From the NCBI GenBank assembly GCA_963920705.1, contig OY987233.1:9597459-9661458 (forward strand): a stretch of DNA of 64,000 nt. The letters run 5' to 3'. This document shows, piece after piece, positions 35,010-47,223 of the stretch. Made by a program: the position numbers and the translations under genes. The number at the start of each line of letters is the position of its first letter. Position 1 is the first letter of the stretch. The notes under the pieces were generated by a model. The model had not been told where the DNA came from. It did not search any database and saw only the letters and a program-made list of their open reading frames with translations. This stretch comes from Odiellus spinosus (Eukaryota > Arthropoda > Arachnida > Opiliones > Phalangiidae).

Positions 35010-35570
35010 ATGGATTTCTACTAGGCCTTGGAATCGATTTAAACCGTATCAAAACGTTTCGCTTTAGTCGTGTGAACGGGAAACCGTCGTTTCTCTTATC
35101 GATTTGATTCGATTTCTCGAAACTGCTTCGGGAACCAGTTTTATACCGATTCGGTTTCAACAACCGATAGATGAAGCTACGATAAATCGATAAATAAAGA
35201 TAATGTGTGAACGTGTGACGCTTAAAACGATTCCTGGCGATTTGAATATCGGTTTTATTTTACCGTTTCAAATCGATTAAGAAATGCTAACTAGTGTGAC
35301 GGTAGCTTAACATTTCTTAATCGATTTGAAACGGTAAAATCAAACCGATATTCAAATCGCCAGGAATCGTTTTAAGCGTCACGTGTTCACGTATTATCTT
35401 TATAAAAAGATTTATCGTAGCTTCATCTATCGGTTGTTGAAACCGAATCGCTACGAAACTGGTTCTCGAAGCAAATCGATTCGAGAAAAGACGGTTTCCC
35501 GTTCAAACGACTCCAGCGAAAGGTTTTGAAACGGTTTAAACCTATTTCAAGGCCTATTACGAACGGGGCT
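35010..35570. mobile_element. Head-to-head pair of family A MITEs
   Basis: Reverse copy 35010-35307 abuts forward copy 35308-35570 at their GTCACACTAG ends. The two copies are complementary over almost their whole length, forming an inverted repeat of about 560 bp with nearly no loop. Confidence 0.92.
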
Positions 35571-36048
35571 TTAAAGATATAATTTAATAATTAAATTTCT
35601 TAATTAACAGCCGAGTTGGGCCGCTCAACTAGAATGAAAAGCCTTTTGTGATAGATCTTAGAACTCAGAATGGACAGATATTAAACTACAACTTGGAATA
35701 TAAGAATAGAAATATATGGTAAGACGTATACCAAATGATTTTCGTGTCTGTATACAAAGCAATCGAATCCGTAAATCAGATCCTTTTTGACCTCGTAACT
35801 CGACGAAAAAAAAAACAAAAAAAAAACTCTAGAAAATCGAAAATAATCTCTGGGTAAATAAATCTCTCGTAGACTTGGAGATTAACACTTCCGACGTCAA
35901 CATCCCCTTTTGTTAAAGGTGTGTATTAAAGCGGAGATGTTCTCCTTACTATAAACCATCGTGTACACCAAAAGAAACCGAATAAGTAAATAACTAAGCC
36001 CGCTCTAAATCTTTCAAAGAAAAAGTCCAAGAAAAGTGAGGTTATCAC
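35571..36048. other. Unassigned intergenic DNA
   Basis: No gene or repeat family seen; an A-rich run near 35810 is the only feature. Confidence 0.4.
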
Positions 36049-36524
36049 CATTTGATTCGATTTCTCGAAACTGCTTCGGGAACCAGTTTCAGCTACAATA
36101 AAGCTACGGTCACACTAGTATTTCTTAATCGATTTGAAACGGTAAAATCAAACCGATATTCAAATCGCCAGGAATCGTTTTAAGCGTCACGCGTTCACGT
36201 ATTTTCTTTATAAATCGATTTATCGTACCTTCATCTATCGGTTGTTGAAACCGAATCGGTACGAAACTGGTTCCCGAAGCAGTTTCAAGAAATCGAATCA
36301 AATCGAATCGAGAAAAGACGTTTTCGAACGGTTTAAATCGATTACAAGACCAAGTATGAACGCAGGTTATCGGTTGTTGAAACCAAATCGATAAGAAACT
36401 GGTTCCCGAAGCAGTTTCGAGAAATCGAATCAAATCGATGAGAGAAAAGACGGTTACCCGTTCACACGACTCTAGCGAAACGTTTTGAAACGGTTTAAAT
36501 CGATTCCAAGGCCTAGTATGAACG
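36049..36524. mobile_element. Family A cluster: fragment, full copy, partial copy
   Basis: A reverse fragment (36049-36090), a forward copy (36102-36366) and a forward 3' portion (36367-36524) lie in series. Each has the ACGAAACTGGTTCCCGAAGC type core. The 102-codon minus-strand frame across it is not a gene. Confidence 0.88.
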
Positions 36525-37367
36525 AAATCTATCGGAGGAAAATGAAATCTATCCGAACGATAAGTTATAGTGTGAACGAAGCTTATTTGAAATAAAAATA
36601 AATAGATTCTTGGTACATTTATTATATTCGTCGTTGTTGCTGGAACGTTCTTTCAATTTCTCGTGTTTATCTTATTTTTTCTTAAATATAAAATGGTAAA
36701 TACACCAGACTTATACACACACAGATCATACTATTAATCAAATAAATCGCTTTTTTGTTCCTTATCAGGCGGCCGAGTTTTAGTGTATGGATCTCGCGCG
36801 TGACTTTTGTCGGCCAAAGCGGCTAAACTCGCTCCGTTTATTCCAAAATTTTTCTTTAGACCCTCTCGAAGAGTGTCATCTATCGACTTTTAACGCGAAT
36901 TGATAGCTAGCTAGCGAGTACTGATAAGAACTCAGGGCCTCGCTTAAGAATCAAAAACGATGGGACCATCCAGATAAGGAAAAAAAAAAACTATAGAAAT
37001 ATTTATCTAGAATATTTATAGTGACTTAATATCGTAGCCCCAGTTGAAGTATAATTAAACGATTCAAAAGATTGCAAAAAGGCCGCATTTTTGAGCGTTT
37101 AACGAAAGAAAATGCATTTTAAAAGTGCTTTCAAACTTTAGTAAATATTAAATTCATATACAACTGATTTCAATAATCTCAGATTCGTTTAAATTGTGAT
37201 TAACATATTAGTGAAAGTTTGAATTATGAACTTCCCCTAAAAGTCATCTTTCCCCATTACAACAAAGTGCTACGGTTGAAACATTTCTACAGGCGCTCGT
37301 AGAAAATACATTAGGAGATTACACCCTGTATTGGGTCTTCACTTTTAGTGGAATGTTGTTTTAAATA
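36525..37367. other. Unassigned DNA with family K repeat
   Basis: 37223-37345 (family K) is present in reverse at 57724-57840: AACTTCCCCTAAAAGTCATC, AACATTTCTACAGG, GAAAATACATTAG. The rest is unassigned AT-rich sequence. Confidence 0.65.
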
Positions 37368-38130
37368 TACCTAATCCACCAGTAAATAAATTTACAAACA
37401 AATACAAAACTAGAAATAAATTTATATATCTTCGCATTAAGGGGTCAGCAACCAATGAACAAAGGCTTATCCTTAAGGCGAGATCTTGATGAATCTTTCA
37501 ATAACACTCGATTGGTCGCTGACTCTTCAATGCGAATGAACTCAAGATCTCCATGAATCCATCTAAGCGTATTTTCCGGGTAAGTTTTAATTTTATTTAA
37601 CTATTTGTTTGATTGACTGGTAAAAGCTGAATTCAATACTAATTATTAGATTAAAAGAGTGTTTAATGTGAAGCCCTAGATATTATAAAATCATTAAATG
37701 TAATTATAAGGGAAATTTGGAACTAGGCATAAGAATGGAATTTATTTTTCACAATTTGTAGACACGTTTTTGGTGTTTAAATTAATTTCTAAAGCTTGGT
37801 AAAGTGCGTATAAATTTGGACCAATCATATTATTTCAGCCTTCACACCGCTTGTAATGTCTTGTCTCAACAATAAAAGAATGTGCCGGCGTTTGATGGCC
37901 AAGACCTATTCTTTTAACGTTGAGACAAGACATTACAAGCGCTGTTGAAGGCAGAAATAATATGATTGGTCCGATTTTATATATACTTTTATTCAAATTT
38001 TACCAAACAGAATTAATTTAAACACCAAAAACGTCTCTAAAATTGCTTGAAAATTCTGGAATACGTTTTTTGTCATGGTGATTCCGAAAATAAATTCAAA
38101 AGCAGTTCCATGTTTAGCTCCAAGTTTAAA
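37368..38130. mobile_element. Family D element followed by family C fold-back element
   Basis: Family D at 37368-37622, both ends shortened. Family C at 37708-38130, centre GAATGTGCCGGCGTTTGATG, with arms pairing GCCTTCACACCGCTTGTAAT and ATTACAAGCGCTGTTGAAGG. Confidence 0.85.
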
Positions 38131-38718
38131 TTTAAATTTAATTTTACCTTCAATCTATTTGGAAGGGTCATAATCAATCGAATTGATGCGATGAATAAGG
38201 CAAATATAGCTTATGTTAACCTCGTATACCGATATTGACATTTAACGTAACTTGGTATACGCGTAATATACCTTTTGAATAATTTAAAATTTTCTCTGGG
38301 AATTAAATTCTCGGCGTATAATTTGGGACCAAACATTGGCGGGTTTCTACAGTTACATTATTCCAAAGCGTAGTTATTATCCCGCCATTTCCAAAGTTCT
38401 AACTCGAGTCCCTATATTCGGCCGGGAAAGCCTCGATCTATAGGATATATTATAGTACACGACTTTACTTAACGTAATAAAAACCGTTGGAATTTAATAT
38501 TTAGAAAGGTAAGAGCTTTTAAGCCTGTGTTAGTATTCAATTTAAAGTTTTTTTAACTCTAAGTAAGGTTATAAACTATATATACATACTGCTTTGAATG
38601 GCTTTGGAACAACAGACAGAACACGTTGTGAGAGCCCGACTAAGTGGACCCGCGGTGCACCCGCCTGACCAATTTCAAATATCTCTCAAGGGATAGTTAC
38701 ATTCAATATGTCTCCGAA

Positions 38719-39165
38719 TTTAAAGGGAAACTTGGAGCTAAAAATAGAACAGCTTTTGAATTTATTTTCGGAATCACCATGCCAAAAAACGCATTTCAGA
38801 ATTTTCAAGCAATTTTTAGACACGTTTTTGGTGTTTAAATTTATTTAAATTTGGTAAAATTTGAATTTTAGTAAATATAAAATGGGACCAATCATATTAT
38901 TTCAGCCTTCAACAGTGCTTTTAATGTGTTAATATTGAAAGAATATGCCGGTATTTGATGCCTAAGATCTTGGACATAAACACCGGCCTATTCTTTTAAT
39001 GTTAAGAAAAGACATTACAAGCGCTGTTGAAGGCTGAAATAATATGATTGGTCCGAATTTATTTTTATTCAAATTTTACCAAGCTTCAGAAATTAATTTA
39101 AACACCAAAAAAAGGTGTCCGAAAATAAATTGAAAAGCAGTTCCATTTTAAGCTCAAAGTTTTAA
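38719..39165. mobile_element. Family C fold-back element
   Basis: Starts TTAAAGGGAAACTTGGAGC and ends near AGCTCAAAGTTTTAATT. Central palindrome intact. The 64-codon frame at its left edge is not a gene. Confidence 0.88.
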
Positions 39166-39460
39166 TTAAATAATTGTTTTTTTTTGTTTTTTTTTTTTTA
39201 ATATATTACTAAAATTTGAAGCACCCTTTTTAATCCAAATACTACGAAATTAGCGCCCTACGATAAGAAAGTTTTAATATTTAATGAACTTTAAAATAAG
39301 GGGTAATCAAAAATATTTCTTATCGGTTATAGGAGCGGATAGAAGAATTCTTTTGGGTAATCACGGGATTCTTACCCGTGCCAATCAGGTATGAAAGTTA
39401 AGTGAGGTTGTAGTTAAGTGAGGTTGTAGGTGTAACAACTACACCAGACTCTCAAAAATA

Positions 39461-39560
39461 CAAAAGTCTATCGCTTTATTCCATAAAAGTAAACAATGCC
39501 CCGTAGCTTAATATTATCAGCAAAGGTTCACTTTTACGTCATAGCCCATCACTTAAAAAA
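39461..39560 (+). mobile_element. Family B left end only
   Basis: CAAAAGTCTATCGCTTTATT to CCATCACTTAAAAA; the rest of the element is absent. Confidence 0.85.
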
Positions 39561-39664
39561 TTATATTAATCTTTAGTCAAATATTTTCAGTTTATAATAA
39601 TTATGTTAAAATTAATTGGTCAAGCAATCACAGTTTTCTTGATACATACTAAAATATTTAATTT

Positions 39665-40165
39665 CTCTGACCATTTGGGCTCATTTTCAAATTCTCAGAT
39701 TTATCCCTGACCTTTTGAGGGCAATTTTCAAATTCCCAGACTTTTCCCTGACCTTTTGAAGCAATTTCCAAGTTTCCCGACTTATCCATGACCTTTTGGG
39801 GCTAATTTCCAACTTTCCGGACTTTTCTTTGACCTTTTGGGGCAATTTTCGAATTCCCAGACTTTTCCATGACCAATTGGGGCAATTTTCAAATTCCCGG
39901 ACTTTTCTCTGACCTTTTGGGGCAATTTTCAAATTTCCCGATTTTTCCATGACCAATTGAGGCAATTTTCAAATTCCCGGACTTTTTCCTGACCTTTTTT
40001 GGCGATTTTCAAATTCCAGGACCTTTCCCTGACTTTTCGTGGCAATTTTCCAATTCCCTGACATTTTGGTGGCAATTCCCAAATTACCTGACCTTTTGGG
40101 GGCCAATTTTAAATATTCCCCGACTTATCCCTAACCTTTTGGGGCTAATTTCCAAACTCCCTGAC
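39665..40165. repeat. About 40-bp degenerate tandem array
   Basis: About a dozen units of GGGGCAATTTTCAAATTCCC then GGACTTTTCCCTGACCTTTT with frequent substitutions. A minus-strand frame reading KSGNLKIAPK repeats follows from it and is not a gene. Confidence 0.9.
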
Positions 40166-40949
40166 TTTGCCAGGTTGGAATTTCTAGTTCGTGTACGAAC
40201 CTTAATTTTAATTCTTTAAATTCTTCGTTAATTCTTAACCCGTGCAAGTATTCCTTTGATGACCAGATAGAATGAGAATGGAAGGGGGATGGTGGATCAG
40301 ATCCAAGTCCTTTATTGCTTGGTATGTCCACGGAAAGTACGTGGGAAGGTATATGGATTCAGATTGGGGGTGGGACTAATTTTCAGTAATTAAAAGACAA
40401 TGTAAACCGAAGCCACGGTCAGACCATGAAGTATAAACAAGAGCTATCCCAAATTCCAGTAAGACCAAGCATTATCGATCCAAATAACGTATACGATATA
40501 TCCTACAAGAGACTAGTTCCTACGTTTGCCGATAGGGGGAGCCAACGTATATCAACGTTCGAAAATTCTGCCAGTGTCGGCGAATCTTGGAGCGTATGAT
40601 TTAGGCACGAGACACGTGTGTGATAGGACTCAACATACTCACCCCTAAAAGTGTTTCAGTTGGTAACTCGAGGACCTCGTGACGATTGGTACGATACACC
40701 CCGCGAGATTTAACCCTATAATTACTCAAATAAGTTACGACTCAAACCTTCAATTACATACAATCGTCAGTAATTGGTTGATCGTTATTATATAATTAAC
40801 AATGACAATTATATTGATTACGTGACTTGTTAAAAATGTATGCTAATTAGTTTATCACAACTTCGCATCTTTAAAGTCAATTTGGTTAATTACTAAAGTA
40901 CAATTAATTAATTAAGTGTTGATTTACACTTAATTTAGAAAAGATATAT
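40166..40949. other. DNA directly upstream of the Dscam signal-peptide exon
   Basis: No repeat family recognised in about 780 bp, in contrast to the surroundings. It is the most likely position for 5' UTR or promoter sequence of the Dscam-like gene if the exon at 40950 is its first coding exon. Confidence 0.4.
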
Positions 40950-40992
40950 ATGACAATGTTTGTAATCAGCTTTTTAGCGGCAATGTGTTATG
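40950..40992 (+). CDS. Dscam: Probable signal-peptide exon of the Dscam-like gene
   Basis: ATG at 40950 opens 14 codons plus one base (MTMFVISFLAAMCY + G), followed by a consensus GGTAAGTAA donor. The peptide is a short hydrophobic signal sequence. The phase (one base left over) fits the Ig1 exon at 58265, which begins with two bases. Joining them gives a small-residue region suitable for signal cleavage just before the mature N-terminus. Arthropod Dscam genes have a short signal exon and a large first intron, which fits. Only 43 bp support it, and the strand and phase match could be chance. Confidence 0.5.
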
Positions 40993-41167
40993 GTAAGTAA
41001 ATTTTTTTGTTTTGAAGTTCGCGACTATTTTAAGCTCAGTTCAATTGGTTTAAACAGGATTGATTCTAGAATATTGATGAAGTCAGGGCTGAATATATGA
41101 TAATGGGTTCAAAAACTATGGGAATTGATTGTGTATCTGAATTGTGGCATTGAATTAAAAGGAGTAC

Positions 41168-41345
41168 CTCTGACTAATCAAAAGACTTCCCTGTACATAC
41201 CTTTGGTTTCGTTAAAATCCCACGCGACACGCGCTATGGTGCACGCGATTGTGCAAGGGAAATAGTCAAAAACGTGATTAAACGCGATTCTATGAGTGTG
41301 CCACAGCGCGTGTCGCTGGTCTTTTTATTGGTCGAAGGTTCTACT
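41168..41345. mobile_element. Family H element, second copy
   Basis: GACTAATCAAAAGACTTCCC, ACCTTTGGTTTCGTTAAA, ACACGCGC and CGCGTGTCGCTGG correspond to the copy at 4098-4278. Confidence 0.6.
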
Positions 41346-41483
41346 TTTAATTCTACGCTAAGATCTGAATTTTTAATAATTTTTATAGAATTCCTAGCTT
41401 TAAGAATATTTTGCTTTAACCCAAAAGTGTCTTGCTTTATGAAACAAAATTAATATACTATCACTTTATTTTCCTCTTCATCC

Positions 41484-42086
41484 CTTTAAAAGGAGAAAGC
41501 AACCTAACAAATGATTTTTTTTTATCGATTCCTTATCGTTTAAATAGTCCTAATCTATCAGTAAATAAAAATTACAAACAAATATTAAACTAGAAATAAA
41601 TTTAAAACTTTCCCAGAAAGTAGGCTTAGTTAGATTCATGGAAATATCCTGAACTCCACGTAAAAGGACTAGCGACCAATGACATTGATCACGATGGCTT
41701 TTATACTGGGAATGATCAATGTCATTGGTCGCTAGTCCTTATACTCCCGGGGAGTTCAGGATATCTCGAAAAATAGGCTTAGCAAGATTCATGGAGATAT
41801 CTGAATTTCTTCGCATTGTTGGTTCATCGACCAATCGAATGTTATTCTAAGTCTCCTATGGAGATCTCGCCATAACGACGCCTCTTTGCTCATTGGTCGA
41901 TGACACTTCAATGCGAAGAAATTCAAAATCTCCATGAATTAAGCTAAGCCTATTTCCGTGTAAGTTTTCAATTTATTTCTAGTTTAATATTTGTTTGCAA
42001 TTTTTTTTTCTGTTGGATTAGGCCAATTTAAACGATAAGGAATCGATAAAAAAATAACTAGTTGTTAGATTGCATTCTCCCTTTAA
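41484..42086. mobile_element. Two merged family D elements
   Basis: Outer ends TTTAAAAGGAGAAAGCAACC and TTGCATTCTCCCTTTAAA. Around 41770 a second left inner arm (AAATAGGCTTAGCAAGATTC) starts, so two copies are fused. The first has a shorter hairpin (AAAGGACTAGCGACCAATGA ... complement) like the one at 4350. Confidence 0.82.
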
Positions 42087-42484
42087 ACTAAATTACCTTT
42101 TTCATTTCCCGATAACTAATTCTAGAGGTTTTTTTCTTTTTCAAAATTAAAATATGATTTCATTGCGTGGACACTAATTTGTTTTGAACATAATTAAAGC
42201 TTAGGAAAGAACCTCATACCGTGGGAAATTTAGCAGAGGTTTTTGGGTCTTTAAAAATGAACGAGGTCCTTTGTAGTTTCAGAAACTATCCTTAAAACCA
42301 TTACGTATATGTAAAGAGACTTTTTATCGTAAAACTTAAGTCTTTTAAGATAAAATTTAATTATTAAACACGAGGTCACTAAATTCTAGTAATTAAATTA
42401 TTAATTTCAAATTCAAGACTCCGATAAAGTTTCTAGTCTTTAGCGATTTAAATTCATTATTTCAAGACTTAGAGAGGTATTTTA

Positions 42485-43130
42485 CATTAAACGGAGAATG
42501 CAACCTAACAACAAGTGATTTTATATTCATTATCGTTTAAATAGGCCTAATCCACCAGTGAAAAAAATTAACGAACAAATATTAAACTAAAAATAAATTT
42601 AAAACTTACCCGGAAAATAGGCTTAGCGGGATTCATGGAGATCCTGATTTCCTCGCGTATCAGGTCTAGCGACCAATCGAACGCGATTGTAAGTCTCACG
42701 GAGATTTCACGTGAACGACCTGCCTTCACTCATTGGTCGCTAGACCTTACAAGGAGGCAATTCATGATCTCCGTGAATCCAGCTAAGCCTATTTCCGGGT
42801 AAGTTTTAAATTTACTTCTAGTTCAATATTTGTTTTGTAAACTTTTTATCGGTGGATTAGGCCTATTTAAATGATAAGGAATCGATAAAAAATCACTTGT
42901 TATTAGGTTGCCTTCTCCCTTTCATAAGCCTAAATAATAAGCTGAAATAATATGATTGGTCCGAAATTATATTTACTAAAATTTAAATTTTACCATACTT
43001 CAGAATAGAATTTAAACACCAAAAACGTGTCTAAATATTCCGAAAAAATTCTCAAATACGTTTCTGGGCATGGTAATTCCGAAAATAAATTCAAAAAGCT
43101 GTTCCATTTTTATACTCCAAGTTTCCCTTT
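42485..43130. mobile_element. Family D element abutting a family C right half
   Basis: Family D 42485-42922, nearly complete (ACGGAGAATGCAACCTAACA to GGTTGCCTTCTCCCTTT). Family C 42938-43130, right arm only (GCTGAAATAATATGATTGGT to CCAAGTTTCCCTTTT). Confidence 0.85.
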
Positions 43131-43534
43131 TATACTTTATACTTGTCTTAATTTATTTAGAAGCAATTAAAAAGTACTAGATTTTTCTTTTCACCTTCCC
43201 TTTAAACAGAAACACCTCTTTCATATTCTCTTCAAACAGATTCCGTAAAAATCTGGTTACACAGTCAACTGTATTGTTTTAACAACAATATAATTTAGTG
43301 GCCTTTGCTTTGACCTATTAACGAACCTAGTTCGCGAACCTCTTTTATAAAACCTTGCTAGTATAAAAGCTAGGCGGGAACTCATTTCGTTCGGAATAAC
43401 TTTACAGGTATCTTTACACGAGGGGAGGGGGGATACCCCTGGTATTGTGTTAATGGTAAAGCGCTCTTTGTTAAGCCTTGGTTCGTGAGATTCTAGTTAA
43501 GGCGAGCTTTCATTGGAACATATTTCAAGCTTCA

Positions 43535-43825
43535 GGAGTCTGCTAATATCGCGCCAAACTTTTTAGACGTTTACGGGGATGAAAATGAATCGACATAGAA
43601 CGACCCTCTCGTCTCTCTCTCTCGCGAAACGAAGGAGCGTGTCTCGCCTGGCCGTCGCGATTTCAAGTCCGATTTACTTTAGAACGAATTTACCGGACCT
43701 GGCCGCCTTTCCGTACAAATTTCGGAATACTTCGGGTGAAACCGTGGACTGAGAAAATCGGACTCGCTTCATTGTCACCCGCAGTATGTCGTCTTATAAA
43801 CTTGAAGGATGATTTACTTGTGGCG
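43535..43825 (+). repeat. Family I repeat, copy 2
   Basis: Direct counterpart of 30717-30945, longer by an internal segment (GGTGAAACCGTGGACTGAG). Unusually GC- and CpG-rich. Confidence 0.7.
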
Positions 43826-44226
43826 GTGGTTTAAAAAAGTGGAATTTGGGGATAGTTACTTGTCAATAAACGTATCGTTTAGGTCAATGAAAACCAGCCT
43901 TTAAATCCAGGTGGGTTTCTATTTGGGGCAAAAGAGTGCGGGACTAGCTCCCGTGTAAATGATATTAGTGGGAGGTAAAGTCAGGACCCTCAAAATAGTT
44001 TCCAGAGATAACGAGGCCTTTATCAGGCTTTTATTCAGCCTCTAGCCTCCAAAATTTATTTATTTTCCTTTGACTATTTTTCCTCCATTTTTTTTTGTTC
44101 GTATATTTTGTGGAGAAAATTTGAAAGTTTTGGGATTAAAATAGCTTAGAAATTTTCTTTTCACGTTGTTATTCCCCCGAGGACTTATTAAAGGGCAAAT
44201 CTTATATAAAATTATATTTTTAATGT

Positions 44227-44585
44227 CAAAAGTCCATAAAAGTAGGCTTAATACTATCAGAAAAGGTCCAGTTTTACGTCATAGCCCACTTATAAATAGT
44301 CCAAAAATTCATCACCCCTGTCTGCTTCGAGTGATTTGGACTCTTCCTCGATATTTAGAGTCGGGAGAGAGTGCTGAAATTTAGGCGGGCCGCGCTTGTC
44401 TTCCCCCAACTTCGTATTTTCTCCGTAGAGTGTGGCTTCCTCCGTCCACTATTTAAACGGCGACTGCAGCCGCTAGAGTGTCTCGAATCCTGCAGAATCT
44501 GCAGGTAAATTTACCCGGATCTTTGCTGATAGCATTAAGCTACGGGGCGTTGTTTACTTTTATGGAATAAAGTGATAGACTTTTG
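44227..44585 (+). mobile_element. Family B MITE, left end deleted
   Basis: CAAAAGTCCATAAAAGTAGG lacks part of the outer repeat. The core TTTAGGCGGGCCGCGCTTG and right end AGTGATAGACTTTTG are intact. Confidence 0.9.
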
Positions 44586-45440
44586 ATTTCATAAATTTAA
44601 TTTTCGATTAATTGTTCGTAACAATTAATAGTTAATGGGAATCCGCAATTTTAAGATATTAAAAAGGGCTTCAATACGAGACAAAGCGAATCCAAATCGG
44701 ACAATATTTGTCCGATTTAAAATTCACTAAGCCGTCTTTCTAATATTACGATTTTATGCGAGGCTTGTTCTCTTGCTATTAAAAATCTCAGCCTAACAAA
44801 ACTAATCATTTTTAGAGGTATGCAAGTATTACGGAATGATTTTTACTTCAACATTATATAAGATCAGATTTTAAATAGGTTTTTATATTAAAAAAAAATA
44901 ATAATCACAATAATAATAATTATAGTAGACATGCAACCCGGACAAGTTCGCAAATTTAATCCCATATATTGAAAAATTCCCTACGCTGTTTTATTTTTCA
45001 TTATAATGTACTGCCATAGAATTTGTCGAAAGAAATTGGCTTTCTAATCAAAAAAAAAAAAATCTGTTGCATTCAAAAATGTTCAAAATTGAAAATTTCC
45101 AACAGAATTTGACCAAATACAAATTGAACAAAATTGGACCAAAGACATTTTTCATTTTGGTCCACTTTAGATGAATTTAATTTGTTGGTATTTTTTTCTT
45201 ACTAAAGCAATTGCATTCTCCCTTTACGAGAGTCTCAATTAATTCAAAAATAAACGTAGAAATAAAAAATTTAAACACAAAGAAATCATTTTACATAAAT
45301 TTCTATTTGGAACCATCTGCAAAATTATTCAAAGACTTCCTTAATCGTATAATCGAACGCTTCGTGTATAAGAAATATTCACTAAACAGAAGTGAATAAT
45401 ACGGAGAAGTGATCAAAACTATAATCTATCTATATATAGG

Positions 45441-46066
45441 CAAAAGTCTATCACTTTATTCCATAAAAGTAAACAACGCCCCGTAACTTATACTATCAGT
45501 AAAAGGTCCAGTTTTACGTCATATATAGCCCATCACTTAAAAATAGTCATCATCCCAGTCTGGCGTGAGTAATTTGGACTGTTCCTCGATATTTTGTGTC
45601 GGGAGAGAGACGGAATTTAGGCGGGCCACGCTTGGCTATATTGTCTTCCCCCAACTTCGTATTTTCTCCGCAGAGTGGGGCTTCCTCCGTTCACTATATA
45701 CACGGCGATTGCAACCGCTAGAGCAGGGACGGAAATAAGAAATTTTTCTTATTGGACAAATGTCCAGTAATCCCCCTCAAAAATTCAAAAGTTATCGGAC
45801 ATTTAACAAAATTACCAGACAATGCTACATTTCCTGTATTGAAAAGTACTTTTTTAATTGGACATTTGTCCAGTGACCCCCTCTTAAAAATAAAAAGTTA
45901 TCGGACATTTGAAAAATTTATCGGACAAATGACCAGTGACTTGCTTGTGCTTATTTCCGTCCCTGCGCTAGAGTGCCTCGAATCATAATCTGCCTTTACA
46001 TTTACCCGGACCTTCGCTTATAGTATTAATCTACGGGGCGTGGTTTTTATGGAATAAAGTGATTTG
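45441..46066 (+). mobile_element. Family B MITE interrupted by a hAT-type element
   Basis: Left part 45441-45723, right part 45966-46066. It was split by the element at 45724-45965; removal of that element and one CGCTAGAG restores the family B core. The right end is truncated (AAAGTGATTTG). Confidence 0.92.
45724..45965. mobile_element. hAT-type non-autonomous element, 242 bp, with 8-bp TSD
   Basis: Perfect inverted ends CAGGGACGGAAATAAG / CTTATTTCCGTCCCTG. The 8-bp duplication CGCTAGAG is at 45716-45723 and 45966-45973, and is present once in other family B copies (CCGCTAGAGTG). The interior has repeated GGACA..TGTCCAGT palindromes and AAAAGTTATCGGACATTT twice. An end of the same family is at 432-447. 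The 78-codon frame in it is not a gene. Confidence 0.95.
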
Positions 46067-46826
46067 TTTGCCGTTAGAGGACGTTTATGAATAATACCAG
46101 CCACGTTCTGTTACTCGTCTTTATAAATTAAGATATGTATATGAACAAATGCTGATAATCTTAGATGATATTCCTAAAGACTACACAGCTATCGCCATAA
46201 GCTTAATTATTTTCACCTGTAAGTATGAATCCTTATACTATACAGGAAAGAGAGATAGCCCAGTCATTAGCTTAACGCTAAAACGACCCTAGTTTTTAAC
46301 TTAAGGGTGAATTAATAGGCTTATGCTATCGCATTAGGACCTTAAGCGTCTATACGTAGGGTCTTCCTTCTCTACACATTTCCTTCTGATCTTAGGCGTC
46401 ACCTAGACCATATTCTCCCTCGGACCCTCGCCTAAATTCTCCGACCACGGAAAATTTTAATTGTAAATTCGCGTGGGCCCAATCGCTCGTTATTTTTAAG
46501 CTAAGGAATTCAAAAAATTCCCCCTTCGATGGCCCTGTTAAAATTATCAGTAACGCGTCATATATTAGACCCCTCCCCCATCTCCTACCTCCCTCCAATC
46601 AAAACCCTCCCTTGATGACCATTAAAGGTAGGACGAAAAAGAACGTTAAGAAATTAACATAATGTACCAAGCTTCGCGTGTACATATTAGCGTTTCCGTA
46701 CGACAGACAGACAAATAGACGTATATTTTGTATCAAATAGAGATTAGATATTTGAAGATTATAAAGTTTTGAGCGATGTTTAATGGACAAAGAACTTGGA
46801 GAAACTAAGAGAAATATCAGTAGATT

Positions 46827-47223
46827 CAAAAGTCTATCGCTTTATTAGATAAAAGTAAACAACGCCCCGTAGCTTAAGACTATCAACAAAGGTCCAGTCT
46901 TCCGTCATAGCCCATCACTTAAAAATAGCCAAAAAAGTCATCACCCCTGTCTGGTTCGAGTGATTTGGACACACCTTGATATTTTGAGTCGGGAGAGAGG
47001 GACGGAATTTAGGCGGGCCGCGCTTGGCTATATTGTATTCCGTCCCAACTCCTTAATTTCTCCAAAGAGTGGCGCTTCCAATTTCACTATTTACAAGTGT
47101 GGACTGCGGCCGCTAGAGTGTCTCGAATCCTGCAGAATCTGCCGGGACGTTTACCCGGACCTTCGCTGATAATTAAGATACGGGGCGTTGTTTACTTTCA
47201 TGGAATACAGTGAAAGATTTTTA
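46827..47223 (+). mobile_element. Family B MITE
   Basis: CAAAAGTCTATCGCTTTATT to TGGAATACAGTGAAAGATTT, with core GGACGGAATTTAGGCGGGCC and GCGGCCGCTAGAG. Confidence 0.93.

Noticed and set aside
36125..36433. 102-codon minus-strand frame and similar frames at 26940, 51409, 56902 and 63797
   Set aside because: All are translations of family A MITE copies, with the same peptide (FLETASGTSF) in each; no transposase homology.
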